The notes under the pieces were generated by a model. That model worked only from the letters and a program-made list of their open reading frames with translations, was not told the origin of the DNA and did not search any database. Source: Blastocatellia bacterium (GTDB lineage: Bacteria; Acidobacteriota; Blastocatellia; UBA7656). Taken from it: a stretch of 64,000 bases of DNA. The stretch spans positions 62,001 through 126,000 of the forward strand of contig DATENM010000063.1 of assembly GCA_035275065.1 (NCBI GenBank), in the 5' to 3' direction. Shown here piece after piece: positions 52,329-61,500 of the stretch (position 1 is the first letter of the stretch; the number at the start of each line of letters is the position of its first letter). Position numbers and translations under genes: made by a program.

Positions 52329-53230
52329 TCAATTTGTAGTTTTGCCAAATTGTAGGATCAGTCGTTTGAGATCATTAAAGGAAGCTGTATTCTGCCGGCA
52401 GCAAGTAAGCAATGGAGTAAACACTACTTCCGTTATGACCCTGGCCCGCTGCCTTTCCACTGGATGATTGCCAATGGACATACCAGGATAATCTTTAGCA
52501 ACCTGCTCTATTGAGCGGCTGTATTCACCGGGATCTTTGCCGAGCGCCGCCAGGGTGAGCGCTGCGACCGCATCACACTCCAATTCGAGCTTCGCCAACT
52601 CTTGCTTCAGTACAAGTGGCTGGCTTGGTGTACCCGCAGCTATAGAGGGTTGCTCATAGAGGTTGCGGAACAGCACCGACCGTGAGGCCAGCAGCTCGTG
52701 GCCGATTTCATGAGCTACGAGGCCCAGCAATTCATCATCACTTGAGGCCTGGCCAGCGTCCCCGTCGTAAAGAGCACTACGACGCCAGAATCAGACATCA
52801 CTAAAGGCATTGGATGCTGAATGACAATCAGCTCGTATGCATCCGTGCGGTTGTACAGGTCGAGGACCGGCTTAACGACTTGGCGCAGAGCAGCAATGAG
52901 GTCAGAATCATTAAGGCGTAGCTTGATTAGCTCGCTTGGTAGGTTTTTGAGGATCGATTCTCTGAATGGTTTATTTATGATAGGAGCCGATAGGCTCCTA
53001 CGAAATGACAGAACGCTTTTCTGCGGATCGCTGCTGCGGTAAATAGCAATGACTCTAGAAACATCCTGGTCCGTCAATTCAATGCGGGCTTCTGATCCCT
53101 TGTGGAAGGCGGCCAAGCCCGACATGAATGCGAAAAGGAGTGTCGCGCCAGCGCTGGCGAGATGACGACCGAAGTTGTTTTTTGCTATCTTCATTCGGCC
53201 AAGGCGTCTTTGGATGCCTGCTAACATCAA
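52329..53230 (-). pseudogene. M48-like membrane metallopeptidase, frameshifted
   Basis: The first frame (53,230 to about 52,740) has a membrane segment and reads to GVVVLFTTGTLA. The second (from about 52,745 to 52,329) continues ASSDDELLGLVAHEIGHELL with the HEIGH zinc motif and LELECDAVAAL as the third-ligand region. Joining them needs one frame change near 52,740. Together they give about 300 residues of an M48-type protease. It may be a broken gene, a sequence error or a programmed shift. It is divergent from an XRE regulator with a palindromic operator between, as in ImmR/ImmA-like pairs. Confidence 0.7.
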
Positions 53231-53320
53231 TGTCTAGCCCAGTGCTAAAGCAGCCATGATTGCTGCCGCGCGGGAGCCAGTTGATCTTCTCCCGGCGAAT
53301 CACTGCTGCAAGTCACATCT

Positions 53321-53366
53321 AAATACAATCGTATTTGGTCGAACTATAATAAATACGATTGTATTT
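53321..53366. promoter_or_regulatory. Inverted-repeat operator between divergent genes
   Basis: AAATACAATCGTATTT (53321-53336) and its exact reverse complement AAATACGATTGTATTT (53351-53366) are separated by 14 bases, and each arm is itself nearly palindromic. Placed between the protease and the XRE regulator, it is the probable binding site of the regulator, one dimer per arm. Confidence 0.75.
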
Positions 53367-53419
53367 AACTGCAAGTGGGCTAGGTTGACGATTGCCCCAT
53401 CAGGAGGGAGATACTTCTG

Positions 53420-53716
53420 ATGAGGCAACCAAAACAAAAGCCCACGAGGTTAGCGGAAAAACTGCTCCAGATTCGCCTGTCGCTTGGGCTATCGCAGAAT
53501 GAGTTAATCCGAGCGCTTGGCTTTGAAGGAGAGCTGATCCAGGCCCATATATCAGCTTACGAACGGCAGCATGAGAACCGAGTGCCGCCGCTTGGGGTTG
53601 TTCTAGAATATGCTCGGCTCGCAGGAGTGGCCATGGAAATGCTCGTAGCCGATGATCTCGATCTGCCTGAGGATCTCCCAGCCGGTCACAGAAAGCAATC
53701 CACTAGAAGAAGTTGA
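53420..53716 (+). CDS. XRE-family transcriptional regulator
   Basis: A 98-residue protein with an HTH of the XRE/Cro type (LLQIRLSLGLSQNELIRALG, then HISAYERQ and VVLEYARLAGVAMEML). It has no other domain. It probably represses itself and the divergent protease through the palindromic repeat 54 bases upstream. GGAGGGAG lies ahead of ATG 53420. Confidence 0.88.
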   Translation: MRQPKQKPTRLAEKLLQIRLSLGLSQNELIRALGFEGELIQAHISAYERQHENRVPPLGVVLEYARLAGVAMEMLVADDLDLPEDLPAGHRKQSTRRS

Positions 53717-53848
53717 AAGCAACACTTAGAAATGCCCGTCTATTCTTCAATAGGTTTTCCACATCCCTACGACAATACTCATCATTTGACAAAGGCCCAC
53801 GATATGTTAAATTGAAAGTGTGCCTATAGAATTAACTATTACAACTCT

Positions 53849-54115
53849 ATGAGCAACAAACGAACCCACATTGTTATCCCTGAGCGGCTGGCTGAAGAGA
53901 TCGATACGCTCGTTGGCAAGCGCTCCCGCTCCAGCTTCCTGACCGAGGCAGCCTGGAAAGAAGTTCGCCGCTTGCGGATGCTGAATGCGCTTGAACAAGC
54001 CAGCGGCTCCTGGAAAGACAAAGACCACCCTGAGCTGAAAGGTGGCGCGGCCAAGTACGTCGAAAAGATGCGCAAAGAAGACGAGAAGCGCTTTGAGCGG
54101 GTAACTAAACGTTAG
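53849..54115 (+). CDS. vapB: VapB-type ribbon-helix-helix antitoxin
   Basis: An 88-residue protein. The N-terminus KRTHIVIPERLAEEIDTLVG is a ribbon-helix-helix strand and helix, followed by SRSSFLTEAAWKEVRR. The charged C-terminal tail (KYVEKMRKEDEKRFERV) should wrap the toxin. It ends three bases before the toxin start. It should bind its own promoter together with VapC. Confidence 0.8.
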   Translation: MSNKRTHIVIPERLAEEIDTLVGKRSRSSFLTEAAWKEVRRLRMLNALEQASGSWKDKDHPELKGGAAKYVEKMRKEDEKRFERVTKR

Positions 54116-54118
54116 CCT

Positions 54119-54505
54119 ATGACCACCTACCTATTGGACACGAGCGTCATCATTGATGTCTTGAATGGCAAGCGAGATCGAGAGATGCTGCTCAAAGGCT
54201 TGCTCTCCCAAGGTGATCTCCTGGCCTGTTGTGCAGTGAACGTCAGTGAGATATATGCCGGGATGCGCCCCAAAGAAGAGACCAAAACCGAAGCTTTATT
54301 GCAGAGCCTGGACTACTACGAGATCAACTGGGAAGTGGCCAAGCGAGCTGGTCTGCTTAAACGCGACTACTCCAAGAAAGGCCAGACGCTGTCGCTTACG
54401 GATACGACTATCGCGGCTGTGGCTTTGGAGTATAATCTGATGCTAATCACCGACAACGTGAAGCACTACCCGATGCCGCAACTGAAGCTCTATCCCCTTC
54501 CCTAA
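54119..54505 (+). CDS. vapC: VapC-type PIN-domain toxin (RNase)
   Basis: A 128-residue PIN-domain protein. Acidic residues of the Mg2+ site are visible: Asp7 in YLLDTSVIIDVL, Glu in NVSEIYAGM, Asp in LSLTDTTIAAVAL, and Asp in LITDN. VapC enzymes cut tRNA or rRNA when freed from VapB. It follows the antitoxin gene by three bases, so they are one unit. Confidence 0.88.
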   Translation: MTTYLLDTSVIIDVLNGKRDREMLLKGLLSQGDLLACCAVNVSEIYAGMRPKEETKTEALLQSLDYYEINWEVAKRAGLLKRDYSKKGQTLSLTDTTIAAVALEYNLMLITDNVKHYPMPQLKLYPLP

Positions 54506-54649
54506 AATGAGGAGGGAGCGCAATCCACTACCTCCGCTGCCCTTGATCATTACCTACCAATCATAAGTGCTCCGCTTACCCTTTCTATCAACTGATAAGC
54601 GACGATCAACTTTCTGATCGCTTTATCATTAATCAATTAAGCTACACCT

Positions 54650-54919
54650 ATGAACCAGCCGCAAGAAATATCTTTAAGCGAATGGGCAGAGATTATCCAG
54701 GTGCCAGAGGTACGAGAATCCTGGGGATTAAACGATGAGTCTCCTGAAGAGTTTGCTTCAAACGTATACGGAGTAAAGTTCGACTTTGTCAGCGGCAGCC
54801 CCGGCTACATTGGCGACCTTTACATTCTCCAAGGTGACGTTTTAACCGGAAAGGTGCCTCTCATTCTCGGTAGATACGATGGAAAGCTGCAACCAGTATA
54901 TGATGATCAAATAAGCTAA
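54650..54919 (+). CDS. Small hypothetical protein
   Basis: An 89-residue acidic protein. A helical start (EISLSEWAEIIQVPEVRESW) is followed by a beta-rich half with GYIGDLYILQGD and VPLILGRYDGKL. No recognised family and no signal peptide. It may be an accessory gene of the same island as VapBC. Confidence 0.55.
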   Translation: MNQPQEISLSEWAEIIQVPEVRESWGLNDESPEEFASNVYGVKFDFVSGSPGYIGDLYILQGDVLTGKVPLILGRYDGKLQPVYDDQIS

Positions 54920-55029
54920 CCAATAACCGGTAGAGAAGGCGTTTCCATTCAACCTTCCGAGCTATCCAGCAGTAAATTTGGAGATCACTCCGAATTGCTG
55001 GTCCTCACCTTACCAATAACTACGCGTCT

Positions 55030-55287
55030 ATGGACCATGAATACTTCATTAACTTCACACCTGAGAATCTCAAGCTCTATGCTGCCTACATCCGTCATAT
55101 GGTCAACGAGCAAGACAGCAAAGAGAGCGACGAGGACATCATCCGTGCCTACAGCGGTGATACCTACCTGAAGGTTCTCTGGGAAGACGAATACAACCTC
55201 GTGGTCATCAGCGTTGACAGCGGCATCGAAGTGATTAACTGCCTCAAAAAGGCAGATATCACACGATCCCAAACCGTTGAACTCTAG
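55030..55287 (+). CDS. Small hypothetical protein
   Basis: An 85-residue acidic protein, with FTPENLKLYAAYIRHMVNEQ as a helix and then YLKVLWEDEYNLVVISVDSG as strands. Not recognised. Same direction and composition as the gene at 54,650, so the two may share a transcript. Confidence 0.55.
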   Translation: MDHEYFINFTPENLKLYAAYIRHMVNEQDSKESDEDIIRAYSGDTYLKVLWEDEYNLVVISVDSGIEVINCLKKADITRSQTVEL

Positions 55288-55393
55288 CCCGGCAAGCACT
55301 CAGGTACAGTCTCAAATTCCCCTACCGCCATGAGCTGGCCCAAGAAAAGAACCAGGGCCGGTATTGTCTCAGCCGAGGTCAAGAATTAACGAC

Positions 55394-55555
55394 CTAGCTA
55401 TGAGCGCCAAGCTCATAGAGATACTCTACGTACGAACGGGTCGCCCCATCAATGCCTTGCACCTTTGGGTTGGCCGACTCAACCACATAGTACTCATCCG
55501 GCGCATGCGCACCGCCTCCATGACCTAGGCCAAATGCCCCGCCGGCAGTCGCAAC
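55394..55555 (-). pseudogene. M20/dipeptidase-like C-terminal remnant next to the CRISPR array
   Basis: The minus strand reads AFGLGHGGGAHAPDEYYVVE and SANPKVQGIDGATRSYVEYL to a stop at 55394. This is the usual end of an M20-type peptidase (GxGHGGxxHAPDEY). Upstream it loses frame within about 25 bases and then meets the first CRISPR repeat. So the array's left end abuts a broken gene, and 55,290-55,592 holds no leader-like AT-rich block. Confidence 0.6.
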
Positions 55556-55592
55556 GGAGCACCGGTGAAGACTTGCACGGAGGAAGAATTTG

Positions 55593-58500
55593 GTTTCAAT
55601 CCCACATTGGTTCGATTCAACGGTCGCAGCCGTGGTACTCTATGAGCGTCGCCATCACCGTTTCAATCCCACATTGGTTCGATTCAACGTCTATAGCCGG
55701 GCGCTAACCGCCATGCGCGAGATTGGTTTCAATCCCACATTGGTTCGATTCAACGTGCCGATGGCGTATTCGAGGACTTCTTCGTTGACCGTGTTTCAAT
55801 CCCACATTGGTTCGATTCAACGAAGGCGGTGGGCTCAACTTAGAATCTCTCGAAAAGAGTTTCAATCCCACATTGGTTCGATTCAACGTCGTTTTCAGCG
55901 TCTCAGCAAAATCCGCAGTCAATTGTTTCAATCCCACATTGGTTCGATTCAACGGACAAGAGCGGCGGAAGTTGCCGCTGGCCTGAAATCGTTTCAATCC
56001 CACATTGGTTCGATTCAACGCAGGGCGGAATCTTTGTCGGGCAAGAGGCTGTAGACGGTTTCAATCCCACATTGGTTCGATTCAACGGCGGGCGGCGTCG
56101 TTGTACTGATGCCCATTGATAGGTTTCAATCCCACATTGGTTCGATTCAACGACCGCCCCATGACACCTGGCTCCGGGGGCTTATCAAGTTTCAATCCCA
56201 CATTGGTTCGATTCAACGCGCAGCGTGCGGAAAACATCGACAGGTTTCAGAAGAGTTTCAATCCCACATTGGTTCGATTCAACGCTGCTGCGGACTACGG
56301 ATGCGAGGTTATTAATAGCGTTTCAATCCCACATTGGTTCGATTCAACGGCCGAAGCGGTCATCTTGTCGATTTCGACCTGGGTTGGTTTCAATCCCACA
56401 TTGGTTCGATTCAACGTTGAGCGTGCCCGCGTCAATATCCCAGAGCATCATGGTTTCAATCCCACATTGGTTCGATTCAACGCAAGTCATTAGCGCGCTC
56501 GGCTATACGCCTGAAGATTGTTTCAATCCCACATTGGTTCGATTCAACGCTTTTAAGGTGACACCATGCTAACAGCTCTGGCCATGTTTCAATCCCACAT
56601 TGGTTCGATTCAACGAAGAAGAGTGTGCGCGAGGCCGAGCGGGTCGGCCTCAGTTTCAATCCCACATTGGTTCGATTCAACGTTTGCAAAGACCGGGTCT
56701 TCGAGAAGCTGGTCGCGCGTTTCAATCCCACATTGGTTCGATTCAACGGCGCTGCTCGACCCCGAACTCAACGTCAGCGGCATCCGTTTCAATCCCACAT
56801 TGGTTCGATTCAACGGCACCTCGGAAACCACTTCGATGCGCAGGATTTCGCGTTTCAATCCCACATTGGTTCGATTCAACGACGTTCCGCCGCCCGCGGG
56901 CGGCTACTCGGCCATGCGTTTCAATCCCACATTGGTTCGATTCAACGCGTATAAAGCTGGCGTCCGCACCCTCAGAATCGAAGTTTCAATCCCACATTGG
57001 TTCGATTCAACGGGATTCTCACAGCGCCGTCAGCTCCGGGTGGGCTTGTTTCAATCCCACATTGGTTCGATTCAACGGAGTGCTTTTCAACTTTCCAGAG
57101 GGTTGCGAGCTGCGTTTCAATCCCACATTGGTTCGATTCAACGTTTTAGGCGATGACGCTGAGGTTATCGCGCAGCCGACGTTTCAATCCCACATTGGTT
57201 CGATTCAACGGGGTGCTATACCGACTGCCGGAGCTTCTTGAAGCTCGTTTCAATCCCACATTGGTTCGATTCAACGGTGCGATTGTCGAGACGCGCCAGG
57301 GCGAACGGGTGAGTTTCAATCCCACATTGGTTCGATTCAACGCCAGGACAATCGGCCAGCCATCCGCCAGTACCCCGAGTTTCAATCCCACATTGGTTCG
57401 ATTCAACGTTCGCCAATTGGCACGTCGTCTGCCCAGACTGCATGGTTTCAATCCCACATTGGTTCGATTCAACGGACGCCTTCTTACTGCTCTTCGCCGG
57501 ACTCGCCTTGGTTTCAATCCCACATTGGTTCGATTCAACGCGCGACGGCGCGGCGGAAGGCACTGTCGAGCAGATCAGTTTCAATCCCACATTGGTTCGA
57601 TTCAACGCAGAATTGGCCTCTGGCGAGCCGGGCGGCTGAGTGCGTTTCAATCCCACATTGGTTCGATTCAACGACTCGACGGCGCTCTCGGCGTGTTGCT
57701 TCAGGTCGTGTTTCAATCCCACATTGGTTCGATTCAACGTTCCCTGCTTCGCAGATCGTCAGCAGCGACGCCATCGTTTCAATCCCACATTGGTTCGATT
57801 CAACGCTTGTCACTCGTTACTCATCGCGTTTATTCGACCTGGTTTCAATCCCACATTGGTTCGATTCAACGCGCGGCCACGGCCCGGCAAACGAGCGGCA
57901 ATACCGGCGTTTCAATCCCACATTGGTTCGATTCAACGGCGCCACTCTTCTTCGTCGTTGATTAGGTCGATAAGGTTTCAATCCCACATTGGTTCGATTC
58001 AACGGGCGGTGGCCGGCGTCGAAATTGTCGTCCTCAACAAGTTTCAATCCCACATTGGTTCGATTCAACGCAGCGCGAATACGACAGCCGCGACGTAGTG
58101 CTGACGCGTTTCAATCCCACATTGGTTCGATTCAACGGCGCAAGAACAAAGCCATGCTCGACGCCTACCTGATCGTTTCAATCCCACATTGGTTCGATTC
58201 AACGTTGGCACCGTCGTTGAAATTGACATCAACGTAGCCGAGTTTCAATCCCACATTGGTTCGATTCAACGTTAGCCTGCTGGCCTATCGTCGCCTGATA
58301 TGTCGCAAGTTTCAATCCCACATTGGTTCGATTCAACGGGGGAACGAATAGCCACGCTCAAACAGCATCAACTCGAGTTTCAATCCCACATTGGTTCGAT
58401 TCAACGCCTTTCTTGCGGTCGTACCATTTGCCTTTGAACAGGGTTTCAATCCCACATTGGTTCGATTCAACGGATGCGGATGGACAAGGCGCAGCGCGAC

Positions 58501-61500
58501 CAGTTCATGAGTTTCAATCCCACATTGGTTCGATTCAACGCTGAAAGCGCCGTGAGCGGGCTGGCGGGCAAGCCCTTGTTTCAATCCCACATTGGTTCGA
58601 TTCAACGACACTCGAAACACGAAACAGGCGACGCGGCGGATATGTTTCAATCCCACATTGGTTCGATTCAACGCCCGCCTGCCCCGGCCTACGTCAAAAA
58701 ACGGTGGCAGTTTCAATCCCACATTGGTTCGATTCAACGCTGTCTTTTTCTTCTTTCGTCGCGGTAATCGAGTAGGTTTCAATCCCACATTGGTTCGATT
58801 CAACGCCACCACGGGTTTCTCTTCTGGTTCAGGGAAAGCGTGTTTCAATCCCACATTGGTTCGATTCAACGTCGACGCGCGTGATCGGCACGAAGCCGCC
58901 GGTGATGGTTTCAATCCCACATTGGTTCGATTCAACGTCGGCGTCGCGCGCCGTGTAGCCGGCGGCGAAATGGCGTTTCAATCCCACATTGGTTCGATTC
59001 AACGCCCCGCCGCCGACGACATCCTCATCCCCACGAGGACGTTTCAATCCCACATTGGTTCGATTCAACGCGGTCGCCATGACGGTGGCCACGGTCTCGC
59101 TCCTGCGTTTCAATCCCACATTGGTTCGATTCAACGATTGTCCGGTGAACCAGGAAGGCAGGGAGGAGTGGAGTTTCAATCCCACATTGGTTCGATTCAA
59201 CGGACGTAGCGAAACAAAGCGAATGTCCCGCTGGCGAGTTTCAATCCCACATTGGTTCGATTCAACGGGTCTGCTCGGCGTGCTCTACGGCTTTGAGGGT
59301 CGCGTTTCAATCCCACATTGGTTCGATTCAACGGCTGCCGTCGTATTTGTGGACGGCGCGGCGGACTGCGTTTCAATCCCACATTGGTTCGATTCAACGG
59401 CTGGGAGAGCCACCGGCGCGGCAAGAACTGGTGCGGTTTCAATCCCACATTGGTTCGATTCAACGTTCGGCGTAGGTCTCGTTGAAGGTGGGTTCGTCGT
59501 TGTTTCAATCCCACATTGGTTCGATTCAACGTCTTCCAGCACCATGCCATCGAGGTGCCGACGGCGAGTTTCAATCCCACATTGGTTCGATTCAACGTAT
59601 CGAGCAGTCGAGGATCGCGCACCTGATGACCGCGTTTCAATCCCACATTGGTTCGATTCAACGTCGACGGGACAAACATCCTGTTTCGCATCTCGTTCGA
59701 GTTTCAATCCCACATTGGTTCGATTCAACGCGCATCGTCCTGGCCCTCGGACAGATGCAGGCCAAGTTTCAATCCCACATTGGTTCGATTCAACGGACTA
59801 CGGCACGCTGGCCAACTGGGCGTGGGTCTGGTTTCAATCCCACATTGGTTCGATTCAACGAAGATGTTGACGCGCTCTCTGACGATGATCTTCTTGGTTT
59901 CAATCCCACATTGGTTCGATTCAACGTAGAAACTCCATCGCGTCTTCAAGGTCTTTATCTCTGTTTCAATCCCACATTGGTTCGATTCAACGTCAGAGTT
60001 GTTGTTGCGAAAAAGGATACTGGCATTTGTTTCAATCCCACATTGGTTCGATTCAACGTAGGCCCATATGCAGGAATGATTTTCTTGCCGGTGTGTTTCA
60101 ATCCCACATTGGTTCGATTCAACGGCGACACAACAACAACACAGGCCGCAACTGACACCGCTGTTTCAATCCCACATTGGTTCGATTCAACGCCGTTGAT
60201 TTCTTGGACGTATTCAACAACTTCCTCGTTTCAATCCCACATTGGTTCGATTCAACGGCCTGCATCTGCGGCGAGCCTGTGAAAGTCGGAAACGTTTCAA
60301 TCCCACATTGGTTCGATTCAACGAATTTTATTATGCTAATGCCGAGTCAGGCGAATTGCTGTTTCAATCCCACATTGGTTCGATTCAACGGAAAATGCGT
60401 TGACGCCTGAGCAGTCCCCAGACTACAGTTTCAATCCCACATTGGTTCGATTCAACGGACATTCAGCGGCTGGAGCGCGCCGACCTCAGAAGCGTTTCAA
60501 TCCCACATTGGTTCGATTCAACGCGTACAGGCGGGGGTCGAATTCACCAACAGTGAAGTGTTTCAATCCCACATTGGTTCGATTCAACGGCTGTCGCCGG
60601 AGCTGCGCCGCGCTATCATTCTCGGCGGTTTCAATCCCACATTGGTTCGATTCAACGCACCGTGATTCCTCCATATGAGGGCTCAACACTGTAGTTTCAA
60701 TCCCACATTGGTTCGATTCAACGCCTGGCCAGCTTGAGCCAACGTAAGGCTTTCTTCATCGTTTCAATCCCACATTGGTTCGATTCAACGCCCCGATGCG
60801 ACCGATGCGGCACGCGCCCAATGAAAGTTTCAATCCCACATTGGTTCGATTCAACGGTGACGAATGAGAGATCATGCCTGTCATACGTCGCAGTTTCAAT
60901 CCCACATTGGTTCGATTCAACGCGAGTACGAATTCCAGTTCCGGCAGTCCGGTCTCTGGTTTCAATCCCACATTGGTTCGATTCAACGCTACAACGCCAT
61001 CCTGAGTTCGGTGCGCCTGAGCGAGTTTCAATCCCACATTGGTTCGATTCAACGAAGTTGTAGCGCGTGCGCTGGCTGTAAGCGGCCTGCGTTTCAATCC
61101 CACATTGGTTCGATTCAACGTCGAGTTCGTCCTGTAGCTCAGGCTTGCGACGTTTCAGTTTCAATCCCACATTGGTTCGATTCAACGTCGTGGCTGTAGA
61201 CCTCAAGACTTGCGCCGAGACATGTTTCAATCCCACATTGGTTCGATTCAACGCCTTAAATTCTGCCCCATCAATCAGCAGTACGGCAGGTTTCAATCTC
61301 CTCGAAATCCGGGAACCAGAAGGTGTAGTGCGTCATCAATCAGCAGTACGGCAGGTTTCAATCCCACATTGGTTCGATTCAACGTTCCGTTTCCAGTTTC
61401 GCGCGCGAGTGCTTTTCTTTGTTTCAATCCCACATTGGTTCGATTCAACGGCATCGTCCACGCGCCCATCTCATCGAAGCCATTTTGTTTCAATCCCACA

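Noticed and set aside
55290..55592. CRISPR leader and cas genes at the left end of the array
   Set aside because: The stretch is not AT-rich and carries a peptidase remnant; repeat orientation points to a leader on the right, outside the window.
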